Assembly: GCA_037447605.1 (NCBI GenBank)
Contig: CM074806.1
Coordinates: 2,523,400 to 2,587,399, forward strand
Source: Zygnema circumcarinatum
Lineage: Eukaryota > Streptophyta > Zygnematophyceae > Zygnematales > Zygnemataceae
Length of the DNA: 64,000 nucleotides
Direction: 5' to 3'
The notes beneath the pieces are model-generated. The model saw only the letters and a list, made by a program, of their open reading frames with translations. It ran no database searches and was not told the origin of the DNA. Shown here piece after piece: positions 49,434-61,100 of this stretch. Each line of letters begins with the position of its first letter. Position 1 is the stretch's first letter. Position numbers and translations under genes: made by a program.

Positions 49434-49664
49434 ATAGGCCAGTACGCCAATAAAAAAGAACTAAGACATCCCAAAAGGGAGCTCTATGGGCAAAGGCCGC
49501 CAACTGCACACACAGCACGTTCCGCCAATGCGGAAGCTTGCACGTGCATATCACACTATACACATTTACAGATGATTCCAGAAATCAGCTAACTTCTGCC
49601 CAATTAAACGCCCACCGGACAGTTGTCGAGACGGTGAAACAGCCTTACTATGGCTCCTATGCTC

Positions 49665-52028
49665 TTACCTTGCAGGGCCTTCTTTGGACTCATCTAATCC
49701 CTCCCCCTTCACTGGCCCTTCAGATCCTTCTGGCTGTGAGCCCTGGGCTTGGGCCTGCGCCTGCGCCCCCTCCTCTCCTCCTGCTGACTGCGTTGCATTC
49801 AAGCCTTTGTTCCCAGGCACTCTGATCTCCAGCAAGCGCTCCACGACTTGTCGACAAATGGGACAGCGGTTAGTCTGATACCGTAGTACTTTCGCACATT
49901 CGCTGCACATACACTGAATATCACCCACAAAAAAAAAGCCCGATAAAGAACTTCTAATCTATTCATAGTTTTCAAAGCTGCATATCCACTGAACAGAAGA
50001 TGAAACATGGAAATGCATACATGCATATCCAAATAGGCTGTTGGCTTGCAAACACAGCCATCTCTATCTGCGTATACCCAAAGCATTAGGCTAAATGACT
50101 GAAAGATAAAGCAAGCATACAAGCAGAGTTCCAGGCCATGACGATAGGGCCATCCTCATCAACAAAAGGCGAAGCCATATTATATCTGATTAACAAATGG
50201 CGGCGTGACTTGTTAAGTCTAGATTGTAAAAACAGGCACGCGTACCATGTGGCGACAAGGGAGCACAGTTGTATCACGCGGTTCTGACAGGCAGATCACA
50301 CATTCTTTTCCAATATCAGAACCCGTATCACTTGCGCTTTGCCCGCCCCCGTGCTCAATACCGTAAATTTCCTGCAAAACAAATCAATCTGTGTGAATGA
50401 ATTAACAGCCACATTAGCCTAGTGGCACAGCACCTGCCATCGGAACCACGTTGAGTAGGCCCGACCATAAACCAAGCAGTATGAAGCGGTTTTAGATAAG
50501 TATCTGGTTTGGACTCCCACAATTCACGAGTATTGACGGCAGGAAGATGACAATACACAATAAGACACTTACACAGAGATGATCATCAAAGAGTTAACAC
50601 ACCTGCAGCTCATAGCGCATCCCATCCACCCAGATCTTCTGCTTGAGCACTTTGACAGTGTACTCTCTATCAGGATGTTTCTCAAGGACCGCATATGTCG
50701 TCTGCGACTGGACCCACTTTGGCAGCTTTGCACCAGGGGACTCCTCTCTGCTCGGAGCATCTGGCGGAGGGTCCTTTGGCACAGTCTCTGTACGTACTAC
50801 AAGGGGATACTGTTCCTTCTGTCCCTCGCTGGTCAGCTCTGCCTCTAAAAATCGTTTCAAATCCACCCCTGCTCCTGGGGCCTGTCGAAACTTTTGTCCA
50901 AGGCCCTTCTCAAAAGGAACGCGTATTGGGGTGTACAATTCAGGTCTTACTGAAGTGAAGCTGCAATTCTCCCCTTCCTTCGCGACAAAGAAGACACAAA
51001 TACTGTTCATTCAGAGAAAGGGACCACCAAACATACAATTAAGTTTAGAAATTAGAACTCCAAGGTTTAACGCTTAAATGCAAAGGCACAAGAGGAGAGC
51101 CGCGTTTTAAAAAGGCCTAGTTAACGCTAAGTGGGAAATAATCTGAACAACAAAAGGCTCAGTCTTTGGATAATTACGTCTGGTGCAGCTGACATCATAA
51201 GCTACAAAAAGGAGATCTGACTCAAGAAAGAAGATTATGGGAAGAATGACCCTGATAAACAGCACCTACAACATCCCTTTCTTGGAGTGGAAAAAGTACA
51301 CGCCGCACACGAAACATTGCTTGTCGCCTTGGGCAGGTACAAACAACAGCCTATGATCCGGGTGAGCGCTAAAAGAGGAAAAATAAAGGAGCACGCTAAG
51401 AAAAAACATAACAAAATGTTACCATAGCAGCTGTATTTTTTGAAGTGCCCAAGGATCCGGCACAGTGCAGCTTGGGCTTCAAAAGTGCAGACAAGGTCCC
51501 GAAACATGAAGCAACTTCACCTGACTCGTGAGCGTCGGCCCCAATCAAACCAATTCCTTACCTCCCAGCCACTGTTGCATCAAAGGAGAAGGCCACCAAG
51601 TGTTGTCCGGGATTTTCTGGGTCGCGCTCTAGCCGCAAAGTAGCACGCTTCAAGTTTACGTCATTCCTAATGGTCGCCGTTCGCTGTGACTCTGCCGATG
51701 CGGGAGGAGGATAGGGAGTAGGAACCGGCATGCGCGGATAGTGGCTAGGCGGCACGGATGCCAGCCACGCTCCATTGCCTTGAAATTGTGGATAAGGTGG
51801 GGGGTAAGGCCGGTTGGAAATCCATGGGCCTACAGCAGGGTAAGGCTGCGTTGTAGGATATGGCGGATAACCTGGAGGCGGTTGGTAAGGGGGGTGAACC
51901 CCAGGGTACCCGTGAGGCGGGGGCGCTACTACTGGAACGGGAGGAACCTGCGGGATGCTGCCATTGCCATTGTTACCACCAGACGATCCAGACCTGCTTC
52001 TGTGCGGGCTACTTCCGCTATTCCCCAT
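49665..52028 (-). CDS. LOG2/LUL-like RING E3 ubiquitin ligase
   Basis: Four exons (reverse strand): 51562-52028, 50603-51002, 50246-50371, 49665-49913, giving 413 residues. It should transfer ubiquitin from an E2 to target proteins. The start MGNSGSS offers an N-myristoylation glycine, as in plant LOG2 (which acts with the GDU1 amino-acid-export regulator at the plasma membrane). A Pro/Tyr/Gly-rich disordered region follows (about 20-110). Then comes the family's beta-rich domain: [71 protein letters not shown]. The C3HC4 RING is intact: [19 protein letters not shown] (from Cys313), [11 protein letters not shown] and CPICRQ (348-351). The tail is Gln/Ala/Gly-rich and longer than usual. I read it as the LOG2/LUL family but cannot say which member. 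Confidence 0.94.
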
Positions 52029-52724
52029 GCTGAGACCACCACAGATTCTCGCCTGCACCGATCAATACATGTTTTGTCTCCTTATTAGGCAGCGGGGCTA
52101 TGCAGCTAGAACAGGCAGCACCTCTGGAAAATTAGGGTTTCTTGCAAGACGCGGCATCCACGCCTTTCTGAAGCAGAGGCCTGCGTCCGGTCGGTCCCTT
52201 CCCTCCCACCAGAGCGAGGGCGAGGACTCGAGGGGGAAGTGCTGTCGAGCAAGAAGTGTACGGACGACGTACGGCCCAAACGTCAGGGGCTTGCTCCGGG
52301 AAGGTGACAGCCCACAACTGCCTGCGACTAGGAATGTAACATTATTGAACGCAGGGTCGTGTATTGGAATTCCAATCAAAACTTATAAAAGTCATGCCGC
52401 TTTATAAAACACTTTGAGAATGACCGGGCAATCATTTTAATGTACGACCGTACGGCTAAGCTGTAAGGTAGGTACGGATGCTACGCGTTGGTAAGTGTTC
52501 AATTGCAATGGGAGTACGGACATTCTGAAAGTGTTCTAAAAATCTGAAACTTTTAGATATTAGGATGTTTTAGCTCAGAAATCTAAAACTCTAAAAGGTC
52601 GCTTGTACGGACAAAAGTACAGTACATCCCTAGCTGCGATCACGGAACTGTCACCGTACGGTGCCGTACCGTACCGTGCCGTACGGTTTCAGCTGGAAGG
52701 GGCAACGGCACGCCTCTACAAATA
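52029..52724. promoter_or_regulatory. LUL-like gene upstream region
   Basis: These 696 bases are upstream of the ligase start codon and should hold its promoter and leader. GTACGG-type words recur near 52440-52690. No gene is seen. Confidence 0.5.
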
Positions 52725-53920
52725 ACGGAATTCCCTTAGTAACGTTTTTAAGGGAAAATTTGAGATTTTTCTATGGGATTTTAAGGGATATGTTGCAAAG
52801 CACCTCAAAACACCCTAAAAAATCACGGTCCCTTAGTTATCATGCCATGCTCTCCCCCTTCCTCTCTCTCTTCTCAACAGGAGATAGCCCCTGCCCTTAT
52901 CCCTGCCGCTGCCGCAGAAGGGGCAGCAGCAGGGATAGAAGAGCAAGGACAGCAGTGCCATCAACAGCAGTAGTAAGAGCAGGGGCAGCAACACCAACAG
53001 TAGCAGTAGCAGGAGCAAGGATCTCTTAGCCCCTACTGCTCTAGCCCCTACTGCTCTTGCCCCTGCCTGCCCTTGCCCTTTTTGCCCTTGCCCCCACATT
53101 TTCTTTAATAATTTTATCGCTTTCATGCATGTGCCCATTTTACTCTAAAGCAAAAGTTGAAAGAATCACAAGATGAAAGTGCAGAAAAGAAAAAATATAT
53201 GAAAACCTTTTAGATATACTTGGACATGCTCATCCAAGGACTGCAAGCACTAGCTTCAATTAATCACCTACAATGAAGTGAAGCACCAAAGTACAAGCTG
53301 GACCAATGCTCTGTAATACAATACTTATATTACTATGTGTTCAACTAAGAGCACACCCCAATAACTTAATATCAGTCTAACTATCAGATACGGATGCTGC
53401 AGACTAAGATGCTGCACATAGTTGTCCGTTCGAAAGCAATCAAAATATTTCACACGAGGTTTAGATTTCCTCTTGCTGCCAACCTTTTGTTCTCGCCCAA
53501 AAACGATGCAGAAACGACACACACAAGAAACACAAAGTTGCCGGGTCACGAGCAGTGACCTTGAGACCAAATTGGTCTTCATGGTTTTGCTGGAACTTAA
53601 GCAACTTCTTGCTTTTCGCCTTTGGGGGCATTTCATGCTTCAAAATCGCAGCACCTATCACGACGACATCTGCAGATCGAAGAGAGTGAGAAGAAAACGA
53701 AAGGTTCAAAAGGGAGAGAGGGAAGGGAGACGCAGTGGTATGTAAGACATAGAAAACGTCAGTCTTACTGAGGTTTCAGCCGTGACTGTACTTCCCATAA
53801 CAGTGATTGTCTATTTTTTGTACGATTATTATGTCATTTCAGACAATCCTTTATTCGTCCCTTAAAAAATATATATATGGGACGACCAAGAATCCTTTTA
53901 TGGGATTTAAGGGATTCCGT
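52725..53920. mobile_element. Possible DNA element with short terminal inverted repeats and a broken zinc-finger fragment
   Basis: ACGGAATTCCCTTA at 52725-52738 is mirrored by TAAGGGATTCCGT at 53908-53920. A further related pair (ATGGGATTTAAGGGAT-type words) occurs near both ends. The span is 1.2 kb and includes a frame-broken zinc-finger segment (53391-53672) and simple GCAGCAG-type sequence. Short inverted ends may arise by chance in such AT-rich sequence. No target duplication was confirmed. Confidence 0.4.
53391..53672 (-). pseudogene. Frame-broken BED-like zinc-finger fragment
   Basis: On the reverse strand one frame reads KSKKLLKFQQNHEDQFG then LKVTARDPAT, and about 10 codons later a different frame reads CRFCIVFGREQKVGSKRK then VKYFDCFRTDNYVQHLSLQHP. 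C-x2-C and H-x5-H spacing looks like a BED-type zinc finger. I recall similar blocks in large repeated gene families of oomycetes and some plants, but cannot verify this here. The frame change within one apparent domain, and the lack of a proper start or continuation, argue for a decayed, probably transposon-derived, copy. Confidence 0.55.
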
Positions 53921-54162
53921 ACACGGATTTGCCAACGAAAAAGCCGAACCACTATACAACCCAGCAATACCGCTGTAGAGTGCAACTGATACTCGAATGC
54001 TTTGGCGAAGCGGCTTTCCAAAAATGTGGACAATGCGATATATGCCTAACAAAAGCTGTGGAGGGGCACTTTCTAAAGCAAGACAGACCAAACAGGGTTT
54101 AGCTTTTCTATGTTAAAAATTGTATTAATTGTAATAATAGATTGTTGTGGCCTTAATAATAG

Positions 54163-54302
54163 AGGCCTGGGTAACGGCGCAGTTTAAGGCAAGGCAAGAA
54201 GGCTTTGAGAGGAGGAAATTTCTTATAAGAGGAGCTGGCCAATTTTTTAATGATCTGAGTGGGCAGAGGGCAGGAGATGCTGTCTGGCATACTTTCGAAC
54301 AG
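54163..54302 (+). other. Isolated exon-like segment of unknown origin
   Basis: Between an acceptor-like TAATAATAG and a donor-like CAG|gtatcg, one frame gives 46 residues: AWVTAQFKARQEGFERRKFL, then IRGAGQFFNDLSGQRAGDAV and WHTFEQ. Its charge pattern and codon choice look coding. No neighbouring exon with matching phase was found, and the next bases are a GTGA microsatellite. It could be a fragment of a lost gene, a small transcript's exon or chance. Confidence 0.3.
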
Positions 54303-54315
54303 GTATCGCCTGCGC

Positions 54316-54392
54316 AGTGAGTGAGTAAGTGAGTGAGTGAGTGACCGAATGACTGAATGACTGAATGAGTGAATGAGTGAGTGAGTGAGTGG
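54316..54392 (+). repeat. GTGA/ATGA tetranucleotide microsatellite
   Basis: This is a run of GTGA and ATGA units with a few interruptions, in the space downstream of the DUF4346 gene. Confidence 0.9.
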
Positions 54393-54769
54393 CACACAAG
54401 TGCCATTTGAGATAGAGCCGCCACAAGGAGGAATGTTTTGAGCTCGACCTCATAAGCAACGCCGATGCCAACGGAAAGAATGCAGAGCACTTGAATTTTA
54501 GATGAGATATTAAGCAGGAACGCAATTTAATGGAAAATGCCACGTTAGAACACTCTTTGTACAAGTAAGACATTATCCCTGATATCCCTGAGCCGCTAAT
54601 ACAATGCGATTCCAGCTCTCCCTTACGTTATTCACCCCTGAGTTGCTCCTTGTATGACAGTACACAAGGACAACGTGCTGTAGAACAGTGGCCTCTCTCC
54701 ACTGATGCTCCAGAAAAAAGTTTGATCAAATACGGTCGTCGTGAATGCGAGGCAATTCAAACGGAACCA

Positions 54770-56451
54770 TCAGTCCTGCACATATGATTGGTCCGTGTAA
54801 AGCGCATTCTCCGCCCTTTGGAACTCCCTCCCCAAGTAATTTGCATGGCTCAGCATTGTGACAAGTGGCGGTGAATGTGATGCTTCGATGATGGCAACAC
54901 TTATCTCTTTTGCGGTTCGCCCCCTGCAAGAACCATACTTTCTCTTTAGCTTCCTTCGATAAAGAAAACAATCTTATGCTTTAAGTGATCGATACTATCA
55001 CTGCATATCAGCAAGGGATCAGGAAGTGAAATTGCAAAGGCAAAAACTAGCACCAGGAACTTACACCCTTCACATAAAATACGAAGGCTGTGAAAACAGA
55101 ACCAGAAATCCCATCAGGCTGTGTTTTTCTTTCAGATGCACATGCATGGCATACGCAAGGAATTTCTGACCCAGAAGAATAGCCTGCCTGAAAACTTTAT
55201 GTGGTCGGGGCTTGTAGGAACCGTCACAAGGAATAACATTGCCAGTTTCCGGATCGCAAGCTAATCCGTTCTCATTAATGGAATTACGATAGTGCTTGGC
55301 GACTATCGCATGCTCCGCGGGATCGATGTAGATAATGAAATAGCCAGCAGGATCAAGCTCAAGGGGCCTCCTTGATAGCTCATTATCCAAGCGCTGGGCA
55401 GCATCTGCGAGACAATGGGCGTAGCATTGTTAAAGATTAAGGACAATACACCAAGCAGACTTTTGGTCTGATCTATCACTTACAACATAAGCAACCCATT
55501 GACAACATAAACTTTAGTGTGCATCTCCTTCAAAAACAACAGTTGCCTGAATTGGTAGTGGTGATTTTCGAGATAGACCGTTCTAGAATAAAGCGAACTT
55601 CTACATAGCTTCTGGGTGAGCACCTGAGCCATGTACTTGCATACAACAACTGAGGACGCACACTTTTGTCTCGAGCTTAATACTTCATCTAATCGAATAC
55701 CGTAAATTTGACTGAAAGCAACACAACTTTGTTCTTCCGCTTTGAAGAGATTGAGCTGGCATAGAATGGAAGATTCCGATCAAAAGAAGAAAAATTACAG
55801 CGTTATGACACTGAATAATATGGTCCTTAAGCATCCCCCCCTACAATCCCTAGCACCCAAGGAATCTATAATTTAAAAGATAAACATTCCATACTTTGGC
55901 AAATTTCTTTTAAGTTATCAGGAAACATAAAAGCGCTCAGTTATCCCACTCCTTTACTGCGAAAAGGCCTCGTTGGTGGCAACGAATTCTCCCGTGCATC
56001 ATTTTTTGCTAATTGCATTCCAGTACGAGTGGACTACTACCGTCAGTACCTGGATTACCTCAGTCTCAGCAGTTTTCATCAAAGCAAAATTCTTACCCAA
56101 AGCTTCTTCAACTGGGAGTAGGCTGCTGGTGGCTGGTTCAATTGGTCTGAATTCGGTGACATTTGAAAGCTCTGCCTCGTCAGCCTTCGCTGCGAGCAAA
56201 GACATGCTCGTACGAGAGTTTCCTTTTTTTGTTTTGCTACTTTGCAGTCGGAAGCGGCTTTCTCCTTCATTGCGAAATACTAAAGAGGACGCAGAGCAAC
56301 ATTCAGACGACGAACTAGAAGTGAGAAACGACGACCCATCCAGGGCGGTGTGAGCGGGCCTGCAGAAAGACGACCGCAGACCTAGGCCATGGCTTGCTGA
56401 TACTTCCACGACAGCGCCATGGATCACACTGCTGCTCATCCGCAGAGACAT
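54770..56451 (-). CDS. Chloroplast-type DUF4346 protein
   Basis: Three exons (reverse strand): 56050-56451, 55188-55393, 54770-54923, giving 253 residues. The first ~75 residues are Ser/Arg-rich with few acids, like a chloroplast transit peptide. The conserved part reads RRPLELDPAGYFIIYIDPAE, VAKHYRNSINENGLACDPET, KPRPHKVFRGRTAKEIS, LSHANYLGREFQRAENAL and YVQD at the end. These are hallmarks of the DUF4346 family shared by cyanobacteria and plastid-bearing eukaryotes. Its biochemical role is unknown to me. Joining KVFR to GRTAKE needs a GC donor (TTCAG|gcaggc). Exon 2 is taken to start at 55393; a stronger-looking acceptor 11 bases earlier would break the frame, so a small missed exon there is possible. 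Confidence 0.85.
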
Positions 56452-56800
56452 GTCTCCTGAACTCTACAAACGAAGCAGAGTCATCACGATTCCATAGTGA
56501 CAGAGAACATAATCATTTTTTTCTATCATGAAAGCAGCTGAAGCACTCGAACTGTGTTCTCTTCCTCCTCCATGCCCCCGTCCACGACCATCCATTCAGT
56601 GACCTCCTCCCCCCTCTGCCCCACCTCCCTTGAAGCCACTCTTCATATCCTGAGCTTACTTTATCTGTAAGAGAAAACGAAGCCTGAACCCGAGCCGAGG
56701 TAACTGCAGAGGGCACTTCAAATATCCACAGTCCAATACACGTGGAGCAATAAAATTATGCCACGCCTACAAACGTTTCTCCGGACGCCGACATTTGGTA
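56452..56800. promoter_or_regulatory. DUF4346 gene upstream region
   Basis: These 349 bases lie between the DUF4346 start codon and transposon copy 2. A CT-rich stretch (about 56562-56632) is the only landmark, and could be leader or core promoter. Confidence 0.5.
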
Positions 56801-57477
56801 CAGTAGGGGGTCCTCATATTTTCCACCCTGGTTTTGGCCAATATGAGGCGAAAATATTGATTTTGCATATGTAAGGTTCGTGTTACCAATAGACGGGCGG
56901 TATTATGTTAGAGTTCATGTTGGACCGTGTGTATCGTATCGTACCATATCGTGCCGTATCGCACTGTATCGCCTACTACAGCTCGTACGGCTAGTACGGA
57001 TAGTAACGTATCGAGGCGTTTCGTATCGTACCGTATCGTGTCGTATCACATCGTATCGTATTGAAGCCAAGACGAAGGGGAGAAGAGCGAGCGCCTCTTA
57101 CGGCGGCACGAGCGGGGAGATTAGGTGAACTTTTGCGTAAGCCCGTAACGGCTAGTACAGCTAGTACGGCTAGTACGAATAGTACGAATTGTACGAATAG
57201 TACCGTATCGGGGTGTTTCGTTTCGTATCGGATATTTTCGTATCGTATCGTATCGTATCGAAGCCAAGAAGAAGGGGAGAAGAGCGAGCGCCTCGTACGG
57301 CGGCTCGTGCGGGGAGATAAGGTGAGTTTTGCGTAAGCCCGTAACGGCTAGTACGGACAGTACGAATAGTACGGCTAACACAAGGTTACCGTACAAAAAG
57401 GTGGTTTCGGCAAAATCGGGGCGAATTTCTTGAGGACGCACTGTTTAGGGCGGTAAATACGAGGACCCCCCCCACTG
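56801..57477. mobile_element. Non-autonomous Tc1/pogo-like element, copy 2
   Basis: This copy has the same ends as the element at 25545-26413: CAGTAGGGGGTCCTCATATT on the left and its imperfect inverted match on the right, both flanked by TA. It lacks the nested MITE and carries an internal block twice (about 57061-57165 and 57255-57355; landmarks GAAGGGGAGAAGAGCGAGCG and GCGTAAGCCCGTAACGGCTA), while copy 1 has it once. TCGTA-type pentamer runs join the blocks. No transposase is encoded. It lies 350 bases upstream of the DUF4346 gene, in the same relative orientation as copy 1 to GEK1. Confidence 0.8.
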
Positions 57478-58161
57478 TACAGAGCATACGGTGTTCGCCA
57501 GTCGGCCGTTGGGGCCGCCGGGCGGGCGCGTTTGTCGCTTGCTCGTAATTCCCAGTCGGGGAACCGTGTACGGACGGACGGCACCGCGACAAACAGGCCC
57601 GCCCAGCGGCCAAAAGGGTCTCAAAACTGTACGGACTGACGCCGTCTAGAAACGGTTCTCGCAGCGTAAATTTTTGGCGCGCTGAAAGGAAACTTCTTAT
57701 GAATTTTAATTATAATAAAAACTAAGCACGTTAATGCAACAGCGCAATTGAGGTCTCTCTACACATGGCAGCCATCCTGTGGTCCACGTGGATATGGCCT
57801 GTGGGGTTACTGAGATCCCCTGTGCAGGTACCGCGGTTCCCTCCCAAATTTTCACGACTGCAGTGCAGATGCTAAACGAAGTCAGTCAGTCCCACTTCCT
57901 CATCCATCTGGTTACATCATCCGAATAATTTCTTAAGAAAAAAGCGAGATTAAGATTAAGAGGATTTAAAATTTTTAGTTCAGCGCGACTGGGCTAGAAT
58001 GCATGCATGCTCTGTAGCGATCTGCACACTTAATCCCTGACACGAACGATATCCTACAAGCCCTTTATTACGCTAGCTGTATTTCGCTTTCCAGGAGACT
58101 TGAACAGAAGTCTTTTGTAACTGAGATTGCATTCGCAAATTGAAGACGCTTTTGAAGCAAG
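57478..58161. other. Intergenic space between transposon copy 2 and the 58.2 kb gene
   Basis: The first ~180 bases are GC-rich and the rest AT-rich. They should contain the promoter of the following gene. No coding signal is seen. Confidence 0.5.
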
Positions 58162-61100
58162 ATGGACCGATTAGCGTGGCTTGGGGAAGTCCATGGGGCT
58201 CTGGACCTCATGGCTGCCCATGGAGTCCACACTCCTTCTCTTGCCAATGACCGGATGCTGGCGGAATGCCTCGTTGCATTGGTACTCTCAAGCTCCCATC
58301 TCTTGACAGATTGTATGCGAGTTGCGGGCCTAGCTTGGTAGAATATCTTGCAGGAAGAAGTAAACATTGGACTAATGCCAAGTGTATTTTCAAGCTTGAG
58401 AACCTAAAATAGCCAACAAACCGCAAATAGTGGCATCAGGGAGACAATGAATGCAGGTGTACAGCACTCCTGTTGTATGGGTTGTCGCTTTGTGAAAAAA
58501 ATCTTCCTGCAGGTTTTCATAGGGATTAGTACCCTACAGACGTGCTTCGTTAGATAAAAAAAAATGTCAAACAATATGCAGCGACAGGCGGACAGACCTT
58601 GATGTTTCCTCTCTCTTGCGCTGCTCTCACTGTTTTGCACAATTTCATTCGTTCTTTCCACATTAGAACTCGAGAGGCTGATGCCAAAGTTTGATCCTGT
58701 CTTGCTGTACGGATGTCATTTCAGATAAGTTGTGTAATAAATCAAAGACCAGGAGGTGCGTTTCTATCACAGAAATCATTCTCAGCCTCAAATGGATTGG
58801 AAAATCGTTGTTTTTGCTGATCCAGTTTAAAAACCATGACTATCCAATTTGTTCTCTGTTTCTCGAGCCTCTCTAAAAGGCAGAATTTGCAAAGATTTGA
58901 AAATGATTCACTTCTCACACATCTTTGTCATATTTGGTAGTGGAGCTATTGTTGCTTGCGTTTAGACCGTGTAAATCTTTTCAAGTTACTTGATAAAACG
59001 TAACTGACTACTTCTGAGTTCGCTCACACACTTCACTATCTTTCAATAGTATTAATGCTGTGATGTTGAACAAGAAATACAAAATAGAAAAGTACGGTTC
59101 TGACAGCGAAAGGTAAAAGAAGCGCCTTGTTGTAATACAACATGAGATTAAACAACTAGAAGGGAATATGTAGTTCTGCGCCAACTCTTGCACTTGAAGC
59201 AACTGATCCAAGAGCCGTTAAAGAATGCCTCTGAGAATGCCAGGACGAGCCTGAAGTTTGGACCTTGTGTATGGATGTCTAGGGGTCGACGGAACCATAG
59301 TAGTTTGCTTTTCAGCTGCCTCCAGTCAGTGAATTGTCCAGCAGTCTTTCTGAGCTTCTACGTTCAGGAAATTTAATATCAGTATCACCCGTCACTTGCG
59401 GTGCAGAATCAATTTTCAGGAGATGGGACTAAGTTGCAATCCCGATGTGCCATCTTACTGGAGAGTCTGCCACAGGTTCTGCTGCCCTGGTTTGCCCCCC
59501 GATCACTGCTGGGTTTCACTTAGATACATATCACGCTTGTTGCAAGCTGTATATGCTTGCCCCCAAACGAGAACTTGTCCTGAAATCAAAATAGTCGGCA
59601 CAGACATTGTTCTTGAAACAAAGCTTGAATGTTTAGGTTCTTCCTTGAACGTCATGTTTGTCAATGCTTGGTCTCACGGGAAGCTCTGCATCAAAGTGCC
59701 CCCAATGGAAATGCCCATCTTGACGTAGAAGAGTGGTTAGGCTAAGCCTCTTGTCTGTAGATTCCTGATTCTAGCGGAGTGCCGGAGATTTCCTGTTGTG
59801 GAAAGGACGCCACATTCATTGAATTCTATGGCAGCTGAAAGAAAATGCATAGAGCAGTTTATTGTGCACATCCAAACGGTCGAATTGTGGAGTGCTTCGC
59901 TGAAATGAGTTTTTTTCAATGTAGGTGCCTGTAGTCATGCTTCACCAGCTCTCTGCACAGAAGACGGGAAGCCCCCTGCAAACATTCGCCTGTTCTGTCT
60001 CACTAATTCCACAAATCGCCACAACCAATGAGCCCAGGCAAGGGCAAAGCCAGAGAAAAATCTCAGAATCCCACCATTGCATAAGTTTTCCAGTTGGCAA
60101 AGCAGCCAACCCCTCTGTGTTGGCACTTCCAAATCAGACTCTACGAGGTCAGGCAGGCCTACAACAAGACCAAGATTTTACTACGTTTCCAGAGGGACAG
60201 TTGAAAGGTGCATATGGCAATCTTGCCAGGGCTTGTGCGGATCAAGAAAATGGAATGCAGAATGTCGAGAGTGATCATAGTCAGGAACGGAACACGTTCG
60301 GCAAACCAGCTATTGGGGAGGCAGAACCGTCGACGCTTGACGTTATGATACGGCAGCCACTGCGCGGGTATGCAGCAGTGGGTCTGAAGGCCATGGAGCG
60401 TGCCCGATCAACTCTTGAAGATTTTCACAGGTGATTTGAGACTACCGAGATTAAGGGTATCCATTTTCATTGATTGGAAACGACCATAGCTTTGAAAAAT
60501 TGCAATGTAATAGTCATTTGTGGGAATTAAAAATACTGAACTGCAAATTATTTCCATGCCGGTGTCACCTCGTACTTCTGTATGCTTACGCCTCAGAGAG
60601 AAGGATTAAGATTACTGAGGACTTCCCTCCAAGGTGTCATCTTACTGCCTTTTTAATTTTCTAAACCTTGTGGTTGACCTTTTCAACTTTATAAACCTTA
60701 AGAAACAGTAGCTTAGCCTAGCTCAGATGTCATCTTCCGTTGCCGCCAGCATCATTGAAGAGAATCATTCTATCTGCTCTTTGCTGAGCAATGTCCGCAA
60801 GATTGTCACTCTCTCAGACTATATGGCGTTGGCCAGTAACTAGTGGCAGAGGGAAGTTGCTTTACGTTTCTATGTCTTCGATGGAACAGCATTGCCCTGC
60901 TATTTACTAATGCAATTGGAATTCTGCTGCAGTTCTTACTTCATGTTTCACGGTCTCAATGCCTGCTCTCCAGAGGACATCTTTCGTTACTTTCCCATTT
61001 TTGCCTTTGTTGAGGCGTTCATATATGAGGTACGCGAACATCATGACTCTTTGTCCTGAGATACTTCTCCCGCTGTCTTGCAGCTGTCATAAGTCAGTGA

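Larger units (their letters stand above)
45236..49664. other. Long gene-free stretch between TIC100 and the LUL-like gene
   Basis: These 4.4 kb hold no supported gene. The first ~730 bases are GC-rich and should contain the TIC100 promoter. About 45970-48000 is AT-rich with short frames only. A reverse-strand stretch at about 46970-47277 keeps frames open in a protein-like way (KGLTLFYDANDIVSLPSHAKF) and may be a decayed element. A tandem array follows at 48027-49070 and a short direct repeat at about 49386-49433. Confidence 0.55.

Noticed and set aside
51235-51507. Possible extra exon of the LUL-like gene
   Set aside because: Exon 1 joins exon 2 at 51002 directly in the right phase and restores the family motif; this stretch reads as intron.
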